Position numbers and translations under genes: made by a program
Notes under the pieces: generated by a model
Seen by the model: the letters and a program-made list of their open reading frames with translations, nothing else
Told to the model about the DNA's origin: nothing
Database searches by the model: none
Origin: Alicyclobacillus_A sp963788285
GTDB taxonomy: Bacteria > Bacillota > Bacilli > Alicyclobacillales > Alicyclobacillaceae
DNA: 64,000 bases
Direction of reading: 5' to 3'
Assembly (NCBI GenBank): GCA_963788285.1
Contig: CAWBGB010000007.1
Location: 1 to 64,000 of the forward strand
In this document: positions 52,711-60,740 of the stretch, piece after piece
Position numbering within the stretch: the first letter of the stretch is position 1
Layout: each line of letters starts with the position of its first letter

Positions 52711-53114
52711 CTCAGGTATTCGGCTTGTTCACTCATTGCAATCACCCTCCCGTTGACTCATTCGTCATCAGGAAGGTTTACCCTGCGTCTTAGTTCGTCG
52801 CATAGGATGAGTGCTGGTTGTGGCGTTGGGCATTACCAAAAGAAAAACACGCCGAAGCGGGTCACTATACCGAAGCCAGAAAGTCGCAATAAACCAATAC
52901 GTCTTTTTCTGACTCGTCTCGTCGTGTGTCAATTCCCTTTACAATTAACCTTCCTCCCGGTACGTCGATCCAATCACCGACAGACGGAAGTTTTAGTGAA
53001 GTCCGTACCCTTGTGTAAAAACGGGACTGGCTCCGAAGTCGCAAAATGAGCCATCTCGTCCCTCTTCGGTAGAATGGAATTTGCCCGAACCCATTCACGA
53101 GGAGGAGAACAACA
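52711..53114. other. Region of unclear content before the IS256 remnant
   Basis: A minus-strand open frame (52865-53098) contains LPSVGDWIDVPGGRLIVKGI and ends YCDFLASV, which looks protein-like but has no proper start. It may be the end of a small accessory gene. GAGGAGGAGAACAACA before 53115 is the transposase ribosome site. Confidence 0.3.
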
Positions 53115-53757
53115 ATGGCTCCCTATCAGATTAACCTAAAAGACGCTCTCTTGCACGGCCTGTTTCAGCAAGATGGGGCTGTGGCTCGCCTGCTCGAACA
53201 GGTGCTCAACCAAGTCCTCCAGGCTCAGGTGGCCGAACAATTGCAGGCGGCACCCTATGAGCGAACCGAGGACCGTCAGGGCTATCGCAACGGCACATAT
53301 CCGCACACCCTTACCACTCGCGTGGGGCGTTTAACGCTGCGAGTGCCCCGTATTCGTGTAGTTCTCTACAGACCCTTTTTGCGCTATCAGCGCAGCGAAC
53401 AAGCGCTGGTGCTATCCCTAATGGAAATGGTCTTTCAAGGGGGCTCGACGGGAAGAACTTTGTGGGACGGAGTTCTCGAAATCCACGGTGTCGGCACGCT
53501 GCCAACGTCTTGATACTGTCGTACAAGCCTGGAATGACCGTCCGCTGTAGGAACACTGCTACCCGTTTCTGCTGGTCGATGCCTTGGTCGTCAAAGTACG
53601 GGAAGACTGCTGGGTCCGAGCGCGTAGCGCAATGATTGCCACCGGTGTCAATGACGAAGGATACCGCGAGATTTTAGGAGTGATGCTCGGTGATGGCGAA
53701 TCGGAAGCCTGTTGGCGAACATTCTTTGCCTGGCTCAAAGACCGCGGGCTCTCGCCA
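53115..53757 (+). mobile_element. IS256-family transposase remnant
   Basis: The mutator-type transposase starts with an ATG at 53115: QINLKDALLHGLFQQDGAVA, LNQVLQAQVAEQLQAAPYER, ERTEDRQGYRNGTYPHTLTT and VGRLTLRVPRIRV are typical. After SLMEMVFQGG the frame breaks near 53450 and 53510. It resumes with FLLVDALVVKVRED (first catalytic Asp), REILGVMLGDGES and FAWLKDRGLS, then stops matching near 53750, where dUTPase sequence begins on the opposite strand. The second half, including the last catalytic residues, is gone. Confidence 0.88.
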
Positions 53758-53885
53758 CATCTCTCGGTCATTACTCCAATGCTTAAACCCGCGCCATTCG
53801 TTCGCCAGTTCCCCGAGTTCCACCCACAGCGCAAGTATACTGTTCGGTAGTAGGTCTTGACCCTCCAACCCCTTCTCTCTTATTG
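53757..53885 (-). pseudogene. Middle part of a split dUTPase (dimeric all-alpha type)
   Basis: Minus strand: IREKGLEGQDLLPNSILAL, then VELGELANEWRGFKHWSND, the conserved first motif region (ExxE with metal-binding Glu) of dimeric dUTPase / MazG-like proteins. The N-terminus lies 2.4 kb away at 56275-56337 in the same orientation. Its own continuation is replaced by the IS256 remnant. No start is available. Confidence 0.8.
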
Positions 53886-54034
53886 ACCAGTGTGTTCACG
53901 TCACACTGGACGCCATTTGTCTCCATGATGCAGCACAGCTTCGAGAAGATAACAACTCGGTCTTCCTGCAGCAATATGGAATAATCCGGTGTAGGCTTGT
54001 AGCCAAATTCGAAGTATCAAAAATTCGAATCCAT

Positions 54035-54105
54035 GTCCTGCGTCACACTCAGGCAACATGGCTGTCATTTAGATGTACAGCCACTTTTTGCGGGTGACGC
54101 AGGAC
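54035..54105. repeat. 71-bp nested inverted-repeat element
   Basis: GTCCTGCGTCAC (54035-54046) and GTGACGCAGGAC (54094-54105) are exact complements. Inside, GGCTGT (54060-54065) and ACAGCC (54077-54082) form a second stem. The whole can fold as a cruciform. It lies in the AT-rich insert between the dUTPase halves, upstream of rsbT. Confidence 0.6.
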
Positions 54106-54268
54106 GAAGTTGCCAAGAAAACCGATGCTTCGTAAAATCCGTCCTCGTAACCCCCCCATCCACGACAAGTGATGGTCATTCACTGCAAAATAGTGCTCAT
54201 TGATATATTCGTTAGAGTCAATATAATCAAATTAAATAGATAAAGTAGCATGGGGGATTCCTTAGCCG

Positions 54269-54661
54269 ATGACCTATCAGCAAGTGAACATCTCGTCAGA
54301 AGATGATATATATTTTGCACTAAGTGCCGTTCGTCATTTTATGAAGCAACTCTCCTTTTCCGAGTCAGATCAACAGAAGGTGTTTGTAAGTGTTTCGGAG
54401 TTAACCCGAAACGTTTTGGATCATGCTTGTAGCAAGGGGATTTTTTATTGTGAATTAATTGATCAGGGAATACGTTTTATGGTTACAGATGACGGTCCAG
54501 GAATTCTCAATGTAGATGAAGCTTTGAGTGGCAAAAAGACATCGTCGCGTGGATTAGGACTTGGATTATCCGGTGTTAAGAGATTAATGGATGAATTTCA
54601 GATTGAGACTTCGACGAGAGGAACGAAAGTCGTTGCTATCAAATGGGCAGGAAAAAAATAA
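54269..54661 (+). CDS. RsbT-like serine-protein kinase / anti-sigma-type ATPase
   Basis: 130 residues, the length of RsbT. HATPase_c fold: N-box SVSELTRNVLDHA (41-53, Asn 48), G1 VTDDGPGI (72-79) and G2 GLGLGLSGVKRL (95-106). RsbT phosphorylates RsbR and RsbS STAS domains in the stressosome and then activates RsbU. Here the next gene, overlapping or fused by the A-run at its end, has a kinase plus RsbR-STAS domains, a natural substrate. No rsbS, rsbU or sigB is nearby. Codon use is much more AT-rich than the flanks. Confidence 0.9.
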   Translation: MTYQQVNISSEDDIYFALSAVRHFMKQLSFSESDQQKVFVSVSELTRNVLDHACSKGIFYCELIDQGIRFMVTDDGPGILNVDEALSGKKTSSRGLGLGLSGVKRLMDEFQIETSTRGTKVVAIKWAGKK

Positions 54662-56165
54662 AAAAGTAACAGAGACGGATCATACATTAAGCCGTCTTGC
54701 TTCCATAGGTCAAATTGCGGCGGGAATAGCACACGAAGTGAGAAACCCATTAACATCAGTGAAGGGATTTCTACAACTGCTACAAAAGGAGTTTTCCCAC
54801 AAATATATAGACTTGGCTTGCTCAGAACTGGATCAGGCAATCTCGACGTTGCAAGATTTATTACAGGTTTCTAAGCCTGACTTGGAAGATGAGTCCTATG
54901 TTGCTATTAATCTTTGTTCAGAATTAGAGTCTTTGCTGTATTTGTTTCAGGATCAAATCTATCGGGTTCGAATTGTAAAGAATTTTCATGATAGTCATGA
55001 GGTGATATATGGAAAACGAAATCAGTTAAAGAAAGCATTTTTTAACCTCTTGAAAAATGCTTTCGAAGCCATTCCCAATGAAGGGATCATTGCAATCGAA
55101 CACTACCGCATGGGTGACTTCGTTTACGTGATCATTTCTGATACAGGCGTTGGTGTACCTAAAGATAAGATTCAACTGTTAGGAACTCCTTTCTTTACCA
55201 CGAAAGATGATGGCACGGGAATGGGGTTAACTCAGGTGTTTTCGACCATCTACCAACATGGAGGCTTAATCGATGTGAAAAGTACAGAAGGAATAGGAAC
55301 TACATTTACCATTCAATTTCCAACTGAGATTACTGAAAAAATTGGAGTGATTGATTTGGATCTACAATATGTAAACGGTTACAGTTTTAAAGAATTTTTT
55401 TTGCTGAATCAGGATCGTTTTAACGAGTTATTTGCTTTAGAAACGAAAGATACGATTCAACTCATTGAAGACTCCAAGTATAAACTGGATGCGCGTGGGA
55501 TTTTTGATAAAAAGGCAAAACTCTTAGTCGAGGATCGGCAACATGAACTGATTATGCTCGCTAAGGAAGTTGGAAAGAAGGCGGCAAAAAACGATGTTCC
55601 TTTGGTCATAAAACTGGAATTATCTCAGGCGTTTCGTAAATTGTATTGGAATTTTTTACATCACTATTATAGGCATGTCGAACTTGATATGGAGGGTTTT
55701 TTCCAACTCGGAATAAAAACCAATTTCATATTGGACCATTATATTTTTCATTATTTTTCAAGTTATATAGAGTACAAGGATGAATTACTGCGTACCCATC
55801 GTGAAACGATTGATGATTTGTCAGTTCCAATTATTCCATTATCCAATTCAATGGCGGTGTTACCCATTGTTGGCACATTAGATACCTATCGGGCTAAGAA
55901 AGTTCAGGAACGAACATTAAATCAAATCTCTAGCCTAAAAATACAAAAAATCATTATTGATTTATCAGGTGTTGCGTTTATGGATACGGCTGTGGTGGGA
56001 CATCTATTTCGAATTGTAGAAGGAATTGGTTTACTCGGATGTAAAGCGATTATCACAGGTATTCGCCCGGAAATCGCGAACACAATGATTGAATTAGGGA
56101 TCCCATTTACTGAAAAGGTTGAGACTAAGGCAACTTTGCAACAAGCCTTGGAGGAATATCAATAA
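54591..56165 (+). CDS. Histidine kinase - RsbR-like - STAS fusion protein
   Basis: Up to 524 residues. The HisKA H-box ASIGQIAAGIAHEVRNPLTS (37-56, His 48), N-box NLLKNAFEA (Asn 156), DTGVGVP (184-190) and GTGMGLTQVF (208-217) form a complete sensor-kinase core. Residues about 255-410 resemble the globin-like RsbR N-terminal domain, and 413-524 are a STAS domain with DLSGVAFMDTAVVGHL and GIRPEIANTMIELGI; Thr 498 matches the RsbR phosphorylation site Thr205. No sensor or membrane span precedes the kinase. The ATG at 54591 lies inside rsbT with only a weak site; a TTG near 54636 or an RsbT fusion by slippage are alternatives. No response regulator is nearby. Confidence 0.85.
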   Translation: MNFRLRLRREERKSLLSNGQEKNKKVTETDHTLSRLASIGQIAAGIAHEVRNPLTSVKGFLQLLQKEFSHKYIDLACSELDQAISTLQDLLQVSKPDLEDESYVAINLCSELESLLYLFQDQIYRVRIVKNFHDSHEVIYGKRNQLKKAFFNLLKNAFEAIPNEGIIAIEHYRMGDFVYVIISDTGVGVPKDKIQLLGTPFFTTKDDGTGMGLTQVFSTIYQHGGLIDVKSTEGIGTTFTIQFPTEITEKIGVIDLDLQYVNGYSFKEFFLLNQDRFNELFALETKDTIQLIEDSKYKLDARGIFDKKAKLLVEDRQHELIMLAKEVGKKAAKNDVPLVIKLELSQAFRKLYWNFLHHYYRHVELDMEGFFQLGIKTNFILDHYIFHYFSSYIEYKDELLRTHRETIDDLSVPIIPLSNSMAVLPIVGTLDTYRAKKVQERTLNQISSLKIQKIIIDLSGVAFMDTAVVGHLFRIVEGIGLLGCKAIITGIRPEIANTMIELGIPFTEKVETKATLQQALEEYQ

Positions 56166-56274
56166 ATAGGAGCAGACCCAGGGCAGCTCGACATGGGCGC
56201 CACCTCCGAAACGTTCTGCATGCAGCGCGGGACTTGCGGATGGTTGAAGTACTGAGGGATGAAGTCGGACTGCG

Positions 56275-56337
56275 AATAATGCGAATAATCCGTTCGTCTA
56301 ATTGACGTTGCAAATCGAATAGCTTGGATAGGTTCAC
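56275..56337 (-). pseudogene. N-terminal part of the split dUTPase
   Basis: GTG at 56337 behind GGAGGCAGGATAAG, reading NLSKLFDLQRQLDERIIR, the start of dimeric dUTPases. The sequence leaves the family after IIR; the next residues REKGLEGQDLL are found 2.4 kb downstream at 53885. A tandem GCGAATAAT GCGAATAAT lies at the break (56272-56289). Confidence 0.75.
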
Positions 56338-56831
56338 CTTATCCTGCCTCCGTTCTATCGAGAATCTTGTCAATCACTGCGAGATAGTGCAGCGGAACGC
56401 CCCGTGTCGGATTGATGGTCTCACACTGGTAAGTAAAGTCATCGTATGGAATCGACTTGCGGGTGCCTCATCCCAAGCATTCAGGTCTATAGTTGCCGGC
56501 AACCTCGGAAAGTTGTCCGTACTTGACCGTCCACGTTCCGCTTACGTTTGGAGGCCGAGAGAAAATACCGTATCCAGCTAAAGAAACAGCGCCAGCAACA
56601 CCGGCAACGAGCTCACTGCTTCCCGGTACCTACTTTGCCCCTATACGACAAAGGCGTCTTACACGTGAAGTTGATAAAATCACCGATGTCGTGCCATACC
56701 ATCAAAACGGACAAATCCAACGTTAAAGTTCCAGAACGGCAAAGGGCCAATCTCCAACCACGTTAAGGGAGATTGGCTTTTGATTTTTCTCCTGTGGTGT
56801 ACTCCATCCCCCCTTCAGCACCTGAGGAAAC
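56338..56831. other. Fragments and terminator between the dUTPase start and acsA
   Basis: A minus-strand piece (56346-56463) reads RKSIPYDDFTYQCETINPTR and ends VIDKILDRTEAG, just ahead of the dUTPase start; it is the C-terminus of an unrecognised protein. Further upstream ELVAGVAGAVSLAGYGIFS is open but without context. GCCAATCTCC (56746-56755) and GGAGATTGGC (56768-56777), followed by TTTTGATTTTT, form a strong terminator. Confidence 0.45.
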
Positions 56832-58556
56832 CTAATCCTCCATGGTGGACAAATCACCGACCGGCAAATCCAGTTCCCACGACTTGAGCACGCGTCTCAT
56901 GATTTTTCCCGAGCGTGTCTTTGGCAGCTTGTCGAGGAACTCAATCTCCCTCGGTGCTGCATGTGCAGCCAGTCTCGTCTTGACGTACTGTGAGATTTCC
57001 TGCTTTAGTGCATCCGACGGCGTAAATCCCACCCTCAGGGCAATGAAGGCCTTAATAATTTCCCCACGTAATGGATCCGGTTTGCCAATTACACCTGCCT
57101 CAGCGACCGCAGGGTGCTCCAATAAACAGCTTTCGATCTCGAACGGGCCCACTCGCTCCCCGGAGGTGTTAATTACATCGTCAGACCGCCCCTGGAACCA
57201 AAAGTACCCGTCCTCATCACGGTAGGCTGTATCTCCTGTGAGAAACCAACCAGGGAACCGGAAGTACTCCTCGTACTTCTGTGGACGATTCCAAATTGCT
57301 TGAACCATCGCGGGCCAACCACTTCTGATGGCCAAATTGCCCATCGTATTCGGCGCAACTTCCTGACCGTAGTCATCTAAAATAGAAACCTGGATTCCAG
57401 GCAACGGTTTCCCCATCGATCCTAGACGCATAGGTAACATAGGGTAATTGCTGATAATCGGGGCCCCTGTTTCGGTCATCCACCAGTTGTCGTGGATACG
57501 CAAACCAAACGTGTCCATCGCCCAGCGAAGTACTTCCGGATTCAAGGGTTCACCTGCGGACAGCACGTGACGCAGTGTGGATAAGTCGTATTCTTTTGCA
57601 AGCTGTGTACCTACGCCCATCAACATCCGAAACGCCGTTGGGGCTGAAAACCAAACAGTGACCTTAAAACGTTGGATTGTCTCGTACCAATCCGCCGGAC
57701 CGAATCGCCCGCCGCGAATCACGATGGAATTCCCGTTCAGCCAGGGGCCGAGGATTCCCATCGACGTCCCCGTGATCCATCCCTGATCAGCCGTGCACCA
57801 GTAGATATCGTCTGGGCGCAAGTCGAGGACCCACCGCGCTGCCTGCAACTGATGCAACATCCCGTTGTGTACGTGAACGACTCCTTTCGGCTTGCCGGTC
57901 GAGCCCGATGTGTAAAACAGGTACATCGGATCCTGTAATGTCACCCACTCGATGTCTGCCGTCTCAGATGCCTGAGCCATCTCCGCATGATACAAAATGT
58001 CACAGGGTGCCAACTCAGTATCCTTACCGACGAGGAATATATGCTTCAACGTCGACAAGTCCTCAACCGGAATACGCGGCTTCAGTGCCGGAGTCGTCAC
58101 AACGGCAATGGCACCGCTATCAGACAGTCGATCACGAATTGCATCCGTCATAAACGCCTCAAACATCGGACCGGCAATGGCACCAACCTTGAATATACCA
58201 AATAATGAAACAATAAGTTCGGGACTGCGCGGCATCAACAAGAAGACCCTGTCTCCCTTACGAATCCCGTACTTACGCAACACGTTCGCAAATTGGTTGG
58301 ACAATCTTTGCATTTTCGTAAACGTGTACGCCTCTTCACGCTCCCCATCCTTGTAGTAGAGCGCAATTTGGCTTCCCTTACCTTCCGCTACATGCCGATC
58401 AATCGCTTCGTACGCCACGTTTACACGGCCAGTCTTCAACCATGTAAAATTCTGCGCAACGTCACTCCAGTCAAACTCCCTAGCCTGAGTATCGTAGTCC
58501 AACAGATTTGCAGACTCTGCGGTCACAGGAAACGTTTCAAACATTCCCACGCCCAT
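56832..58556 (-). CDS. acsA: Acetyl-CoA synthetase (AMP-forming), AcsA type
   Basis: 574 residues from the ATG at 58556 (AAGGGGTGATTGAGC upstream). Adenylate-forming motifs: FYTSGSTGKPKGVVH (P-loop, about 215-229), WCTADQGWITGTS, NWWMTETGAP, GWFLTGDTAYRDEDGYFWF and the hinge, FQGRSDDVINTSGERVGP, and the catalytic Lys in PKTRSGKIMRRVL. It activates acetate (or propionate) to acyl-CoA in the cytoplasm. Length and motifs are those of Bacillus AcsA. The terminator at 56746-56788 serves it. Confidence 0.94.
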   Translation of the reverse strand: MGVGMFETFPVTAESANLLDYDTQAREFDWSDVAQNFTWLKTGRVNVAYEAIDRHVAEGKGSQIALYYKDGEREEAYTFTKMQRLSNQFANVLRKYGIRKGDRVFLLMPRSPELIVSLFGIFKVGAIAGPMFEAFMTDAIRDRLSDSGAIAVVTTPALKPRIPVEDLSTLKHIFLVGKDTELAPCDILYHAEMAQASETADIEWVTLQDPMYLFYTSGSTGKPKGVVHVHNGMLHQLQAARWVLDLRPDDIYWCTADQGWITGTSMGILGPWLNGNSIVIRGGRFGPADWYETIQRFKVTVWFSAPTAFRMLMGVGTQLAKEYDLSTLRHVLSAGEPLNPEVLRWAMDTFGLRIHDNWWMTETGAPIISNYPMLPMRLGSMGKPLPGIQVSILDDYGQEVAPNTMGNLAIRSGWPAMVQAIWNRPQKYEEYFRFPGWFLTGDTAYRDEDGYFWFQGRSDDVINTSGERVGPFEIESCLLEHPAVAEAGVIGKPDPLRGEIIKAFIALRVGFTPSDALKQEISQYVKTRLAAHAAPREIEFLDKLPKTRSGKIMRRVLKSWELDLPVGDLSTMED

Positions 58557-58602
58557 GCTCAATCACCCCTTATTATGAAAAGTTAGAATATTTAATTTAT
58601 AC

Positions 58603-58717
58603 TTATTCTTGATCTTTGTACCGGGATTGAAGTGATTCAAGCACTTCCAGTTGAAATGGCAACGGTGCAATTGGCAAAGTGTCTGAAACAAATCGTTTGG
58701 CTGCTTCAATTCCTGGT
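58603..58717 (-). pseudogene. C-terminal fragment of an unrecognised protein
   Basis: On the minus strand GIEAAKRFVSDTLPIAPLPF then QLEVLESLQSRYKDQE and a stop is protein-like, but an in-frame stop lies directly upstream. It precedes acsA in the same direction. An alternative 59-residue frame (58563-58740) overlaps it. I cannot name it. Confidence 0.3.
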
Positions 58718-58810
58718 AATCACAAGTGGAAACCTCCATGTTCTTTTCTCTCTTAGATGTTCTCTACTCCTATGAATAATTTTTATTTTAATTGTCACTT
58801 TCCTGCTTCA

Positions 58811-60122
58811 ACAGTAGAGTAAAGGGCTGGGAAACCCAGCCCTCTTCATCAAACTTTACGTGCGGTTTGTTGGGATAGAAATCAGGCGCGAGAATAGGAC
58901 CAAGGAATGATTCCGTTCCTGCATTGCCAATGACGGCGAGGTTGCAGGATACCTGCCGCCGGTGATTTTATACTTCGTACCATAGAAGTGTTTTCGGTCG
59001 TCCCATTGTTCTATCCCGTTTCCTGAAGCCCCCCTACGATTCCGGACGGTCGGATTTCCCGAGTCCGGTTCTGGCCCTGGGTCTACTATCGCGTCATAAG
59101 CCTTCCCTGCCTGTCCCAGGTTTAAATGGTGACACCCATGTACGCCCGTAGACAGCTAGGTTTACTTAAGCGTTAGCCGTACGCTGAGAGGTGTGACCAG
59201 ACCCTGTGTTCTGGTTCAATTTGTTCCCCTCCAGTTTCGGCGCCCCAGGCACCCAGAGGCCCTTCGCTCAACTCCGGTGTTACCTTTGTTGAAGTACATC
59301 TGTCCCTGTACTTAAGCGGGCATTACCCCTCTATTCTCGCTACTACGGCCTCATGCGCCAGTCCTAAATCCTCCGTGCCCCTTCGCAGTTGCTTATAGGA
59401 TCGGTCTTTGCTGGTTGTTGTCATCCCAGCTGGAAGTAGGACCTTCCCGACGTTATCTCTGAGAAACTTTCCTTGGATGCCAGAACCCATACCCCGGCTG
59501 CTCCCATGGTGCCTCGTGGTCGTTTCTTCCCATGGGACTTCGGCCTTCCCCTTACGGGAACTGGGTCGGCGCAAGCGTTAACCCTTCAACAGCTTCAGAA
59601 GGGAGCCTGATTTCGGGGCTGCAGTATTCGTTTCCGTCCTTCTGGCCTCCAAGTTTGCTCGCCGCACAGGCTGTTCCGACCTTATGATTCCTCATAGGCC
59701 GCCGCGACTTTTACGTCCAAGCAGAACACGGTTCGTTACCTCACCATGCATTGGATATACTAATCACCCGAATCGACCAATTGGTGATGTGGAGACTTTC
59801 ACTCCACCAGCTTCTCAGCCTTGTCGGCTGCTCCTCCCGCATACGGCTTTCCGATATTCTTCACGTTGAGCATTATAGCTGCCATATGCGCTCAATCGTT
59901 TCAGTCCTGCCAATGCAAAGACTTCTTCCACCTCGTTGGGGCGCAGGCGATATCGCGTAAGCTTCTCCAGTACAGTATCAGTCGTTTGATGATGGACCAA
60001 TGCACCTTATTGTGGAATCTGTTGGACACCTTGTTCATTGTCAGCTCTAGTTTCCTGAAGACTGCCATGAGCACCTGTATCGCTTCCAGCGCGTGAGCCT
60101 TTTTCTCGTACAGAATCACAAG
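58811..60122 (-). mobile_element. Decayed group II intron (outer copy)
   Basis: Read on the minus strand, the segment starts with a reverse transcriptase piece, VILYEKKAHALEAIQVL then MAVFRKLELTMNKV, the sequence after the YADD box. Long structured non-coding sequence follows, with intron-like blocks (GGAAAGCCGTATGCGGGA near 59840, GTGGAGTGAAAGTCTCCAC near 59800). It ends CCGCACGTAAAGTTTGATG and a GGGCTGGG/CCCAGCCC hairpin (58824-58842), the usual 3' end of Bacillales introns. Most of the reverse transcriptase is missing. ORFs in this stretch are chance openings in structural RNA. Confidence 0.7.
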
Positions 60123-60640
60123 GTAAGTAGCCCCGAGGAATCTCACCCCGAGGCTCTCTCAGAACCGGACTTGAACCTCTCACATCATCCGGCTCCCACT
60201 ATCCAGACCTAGGAAAAATCCCCATTTGCCACTGAACGAACAATTGTGGATCTCGTCTGGCAATCTCACGCAGCTAGTCATTGGCCCCGCCACTTGTGCT
60301 TCATGAACTTCTTGTACTTTCGTCTTGCCCAGTGTATTAGCGCTCGATTCAGGTGTCGCAGTGAGTACAACTCAGATTTGTAAAAGTGCCCGTAGTAGCT
60401 GACCCAGCCCCTAACCACGGGATTCAACATCCTCAACAGGTCTTCTAGGGTCTTGTCAGGCTTCAGATGCATGCGTCAATCGTGTGTTGTCACTGCATCG
60501 CTTTCTTCGCCCTGTTGCTACGGCTGAGGAAAGTTGATGAAGTACTTGCCCCATCTGTTTTGGACCTACGTGGTCAAAATGTGTACCTAAGAAAATCGAA
60601 TGCCGTTAAGAGTTCTCTTTCTGAGACTCTCGCTTCGGTT
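60123..60640 (-). mobile_element. 3' part of a second group II intron with maturase remnant
   Basis: The maturase C-terminus is readable: FRPRRSKNRWGKYF in a shifted frame, then MHLKPDKTLEDLLRMLNPVV and RGWVSYYGHFYKSELYSL with RKYKKFMKHKWRGQ (60278-60472), the group II maturase domain. Domain V follows, GAGCCGGATGATGTGAGAGG through AAGTCCGGTTCTG (60161-60195), then domain VI and a 3' end near 60123 at CTACTTAC. The 5' part with RNA domains I-III and the polymerase is absent. It joins the outer intron at the position of the YADD box. Confidence 0.8.
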
Positions 60641-60740
60641 CACCAGCCTTGACAAAAACCGAGGCTGACGTTGACCGACTTATCTGGCAGCTCCATCTGG
60701 CTTACAAATGCTGATACGCTATTATTCACTCCAAATTGCT

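Noticed and set aside
53783..53974. Minus-strand 63-codon frame as a separate gene
   Set aside because: It overlaps the dUTPase fragment in another frame and shows no family features.
59323..59574. 83-codon minus-strand frame
   Set aside because: Lies within structural RNA of the group II intron remnant; Arg/Gly-rich with no protein similarity.
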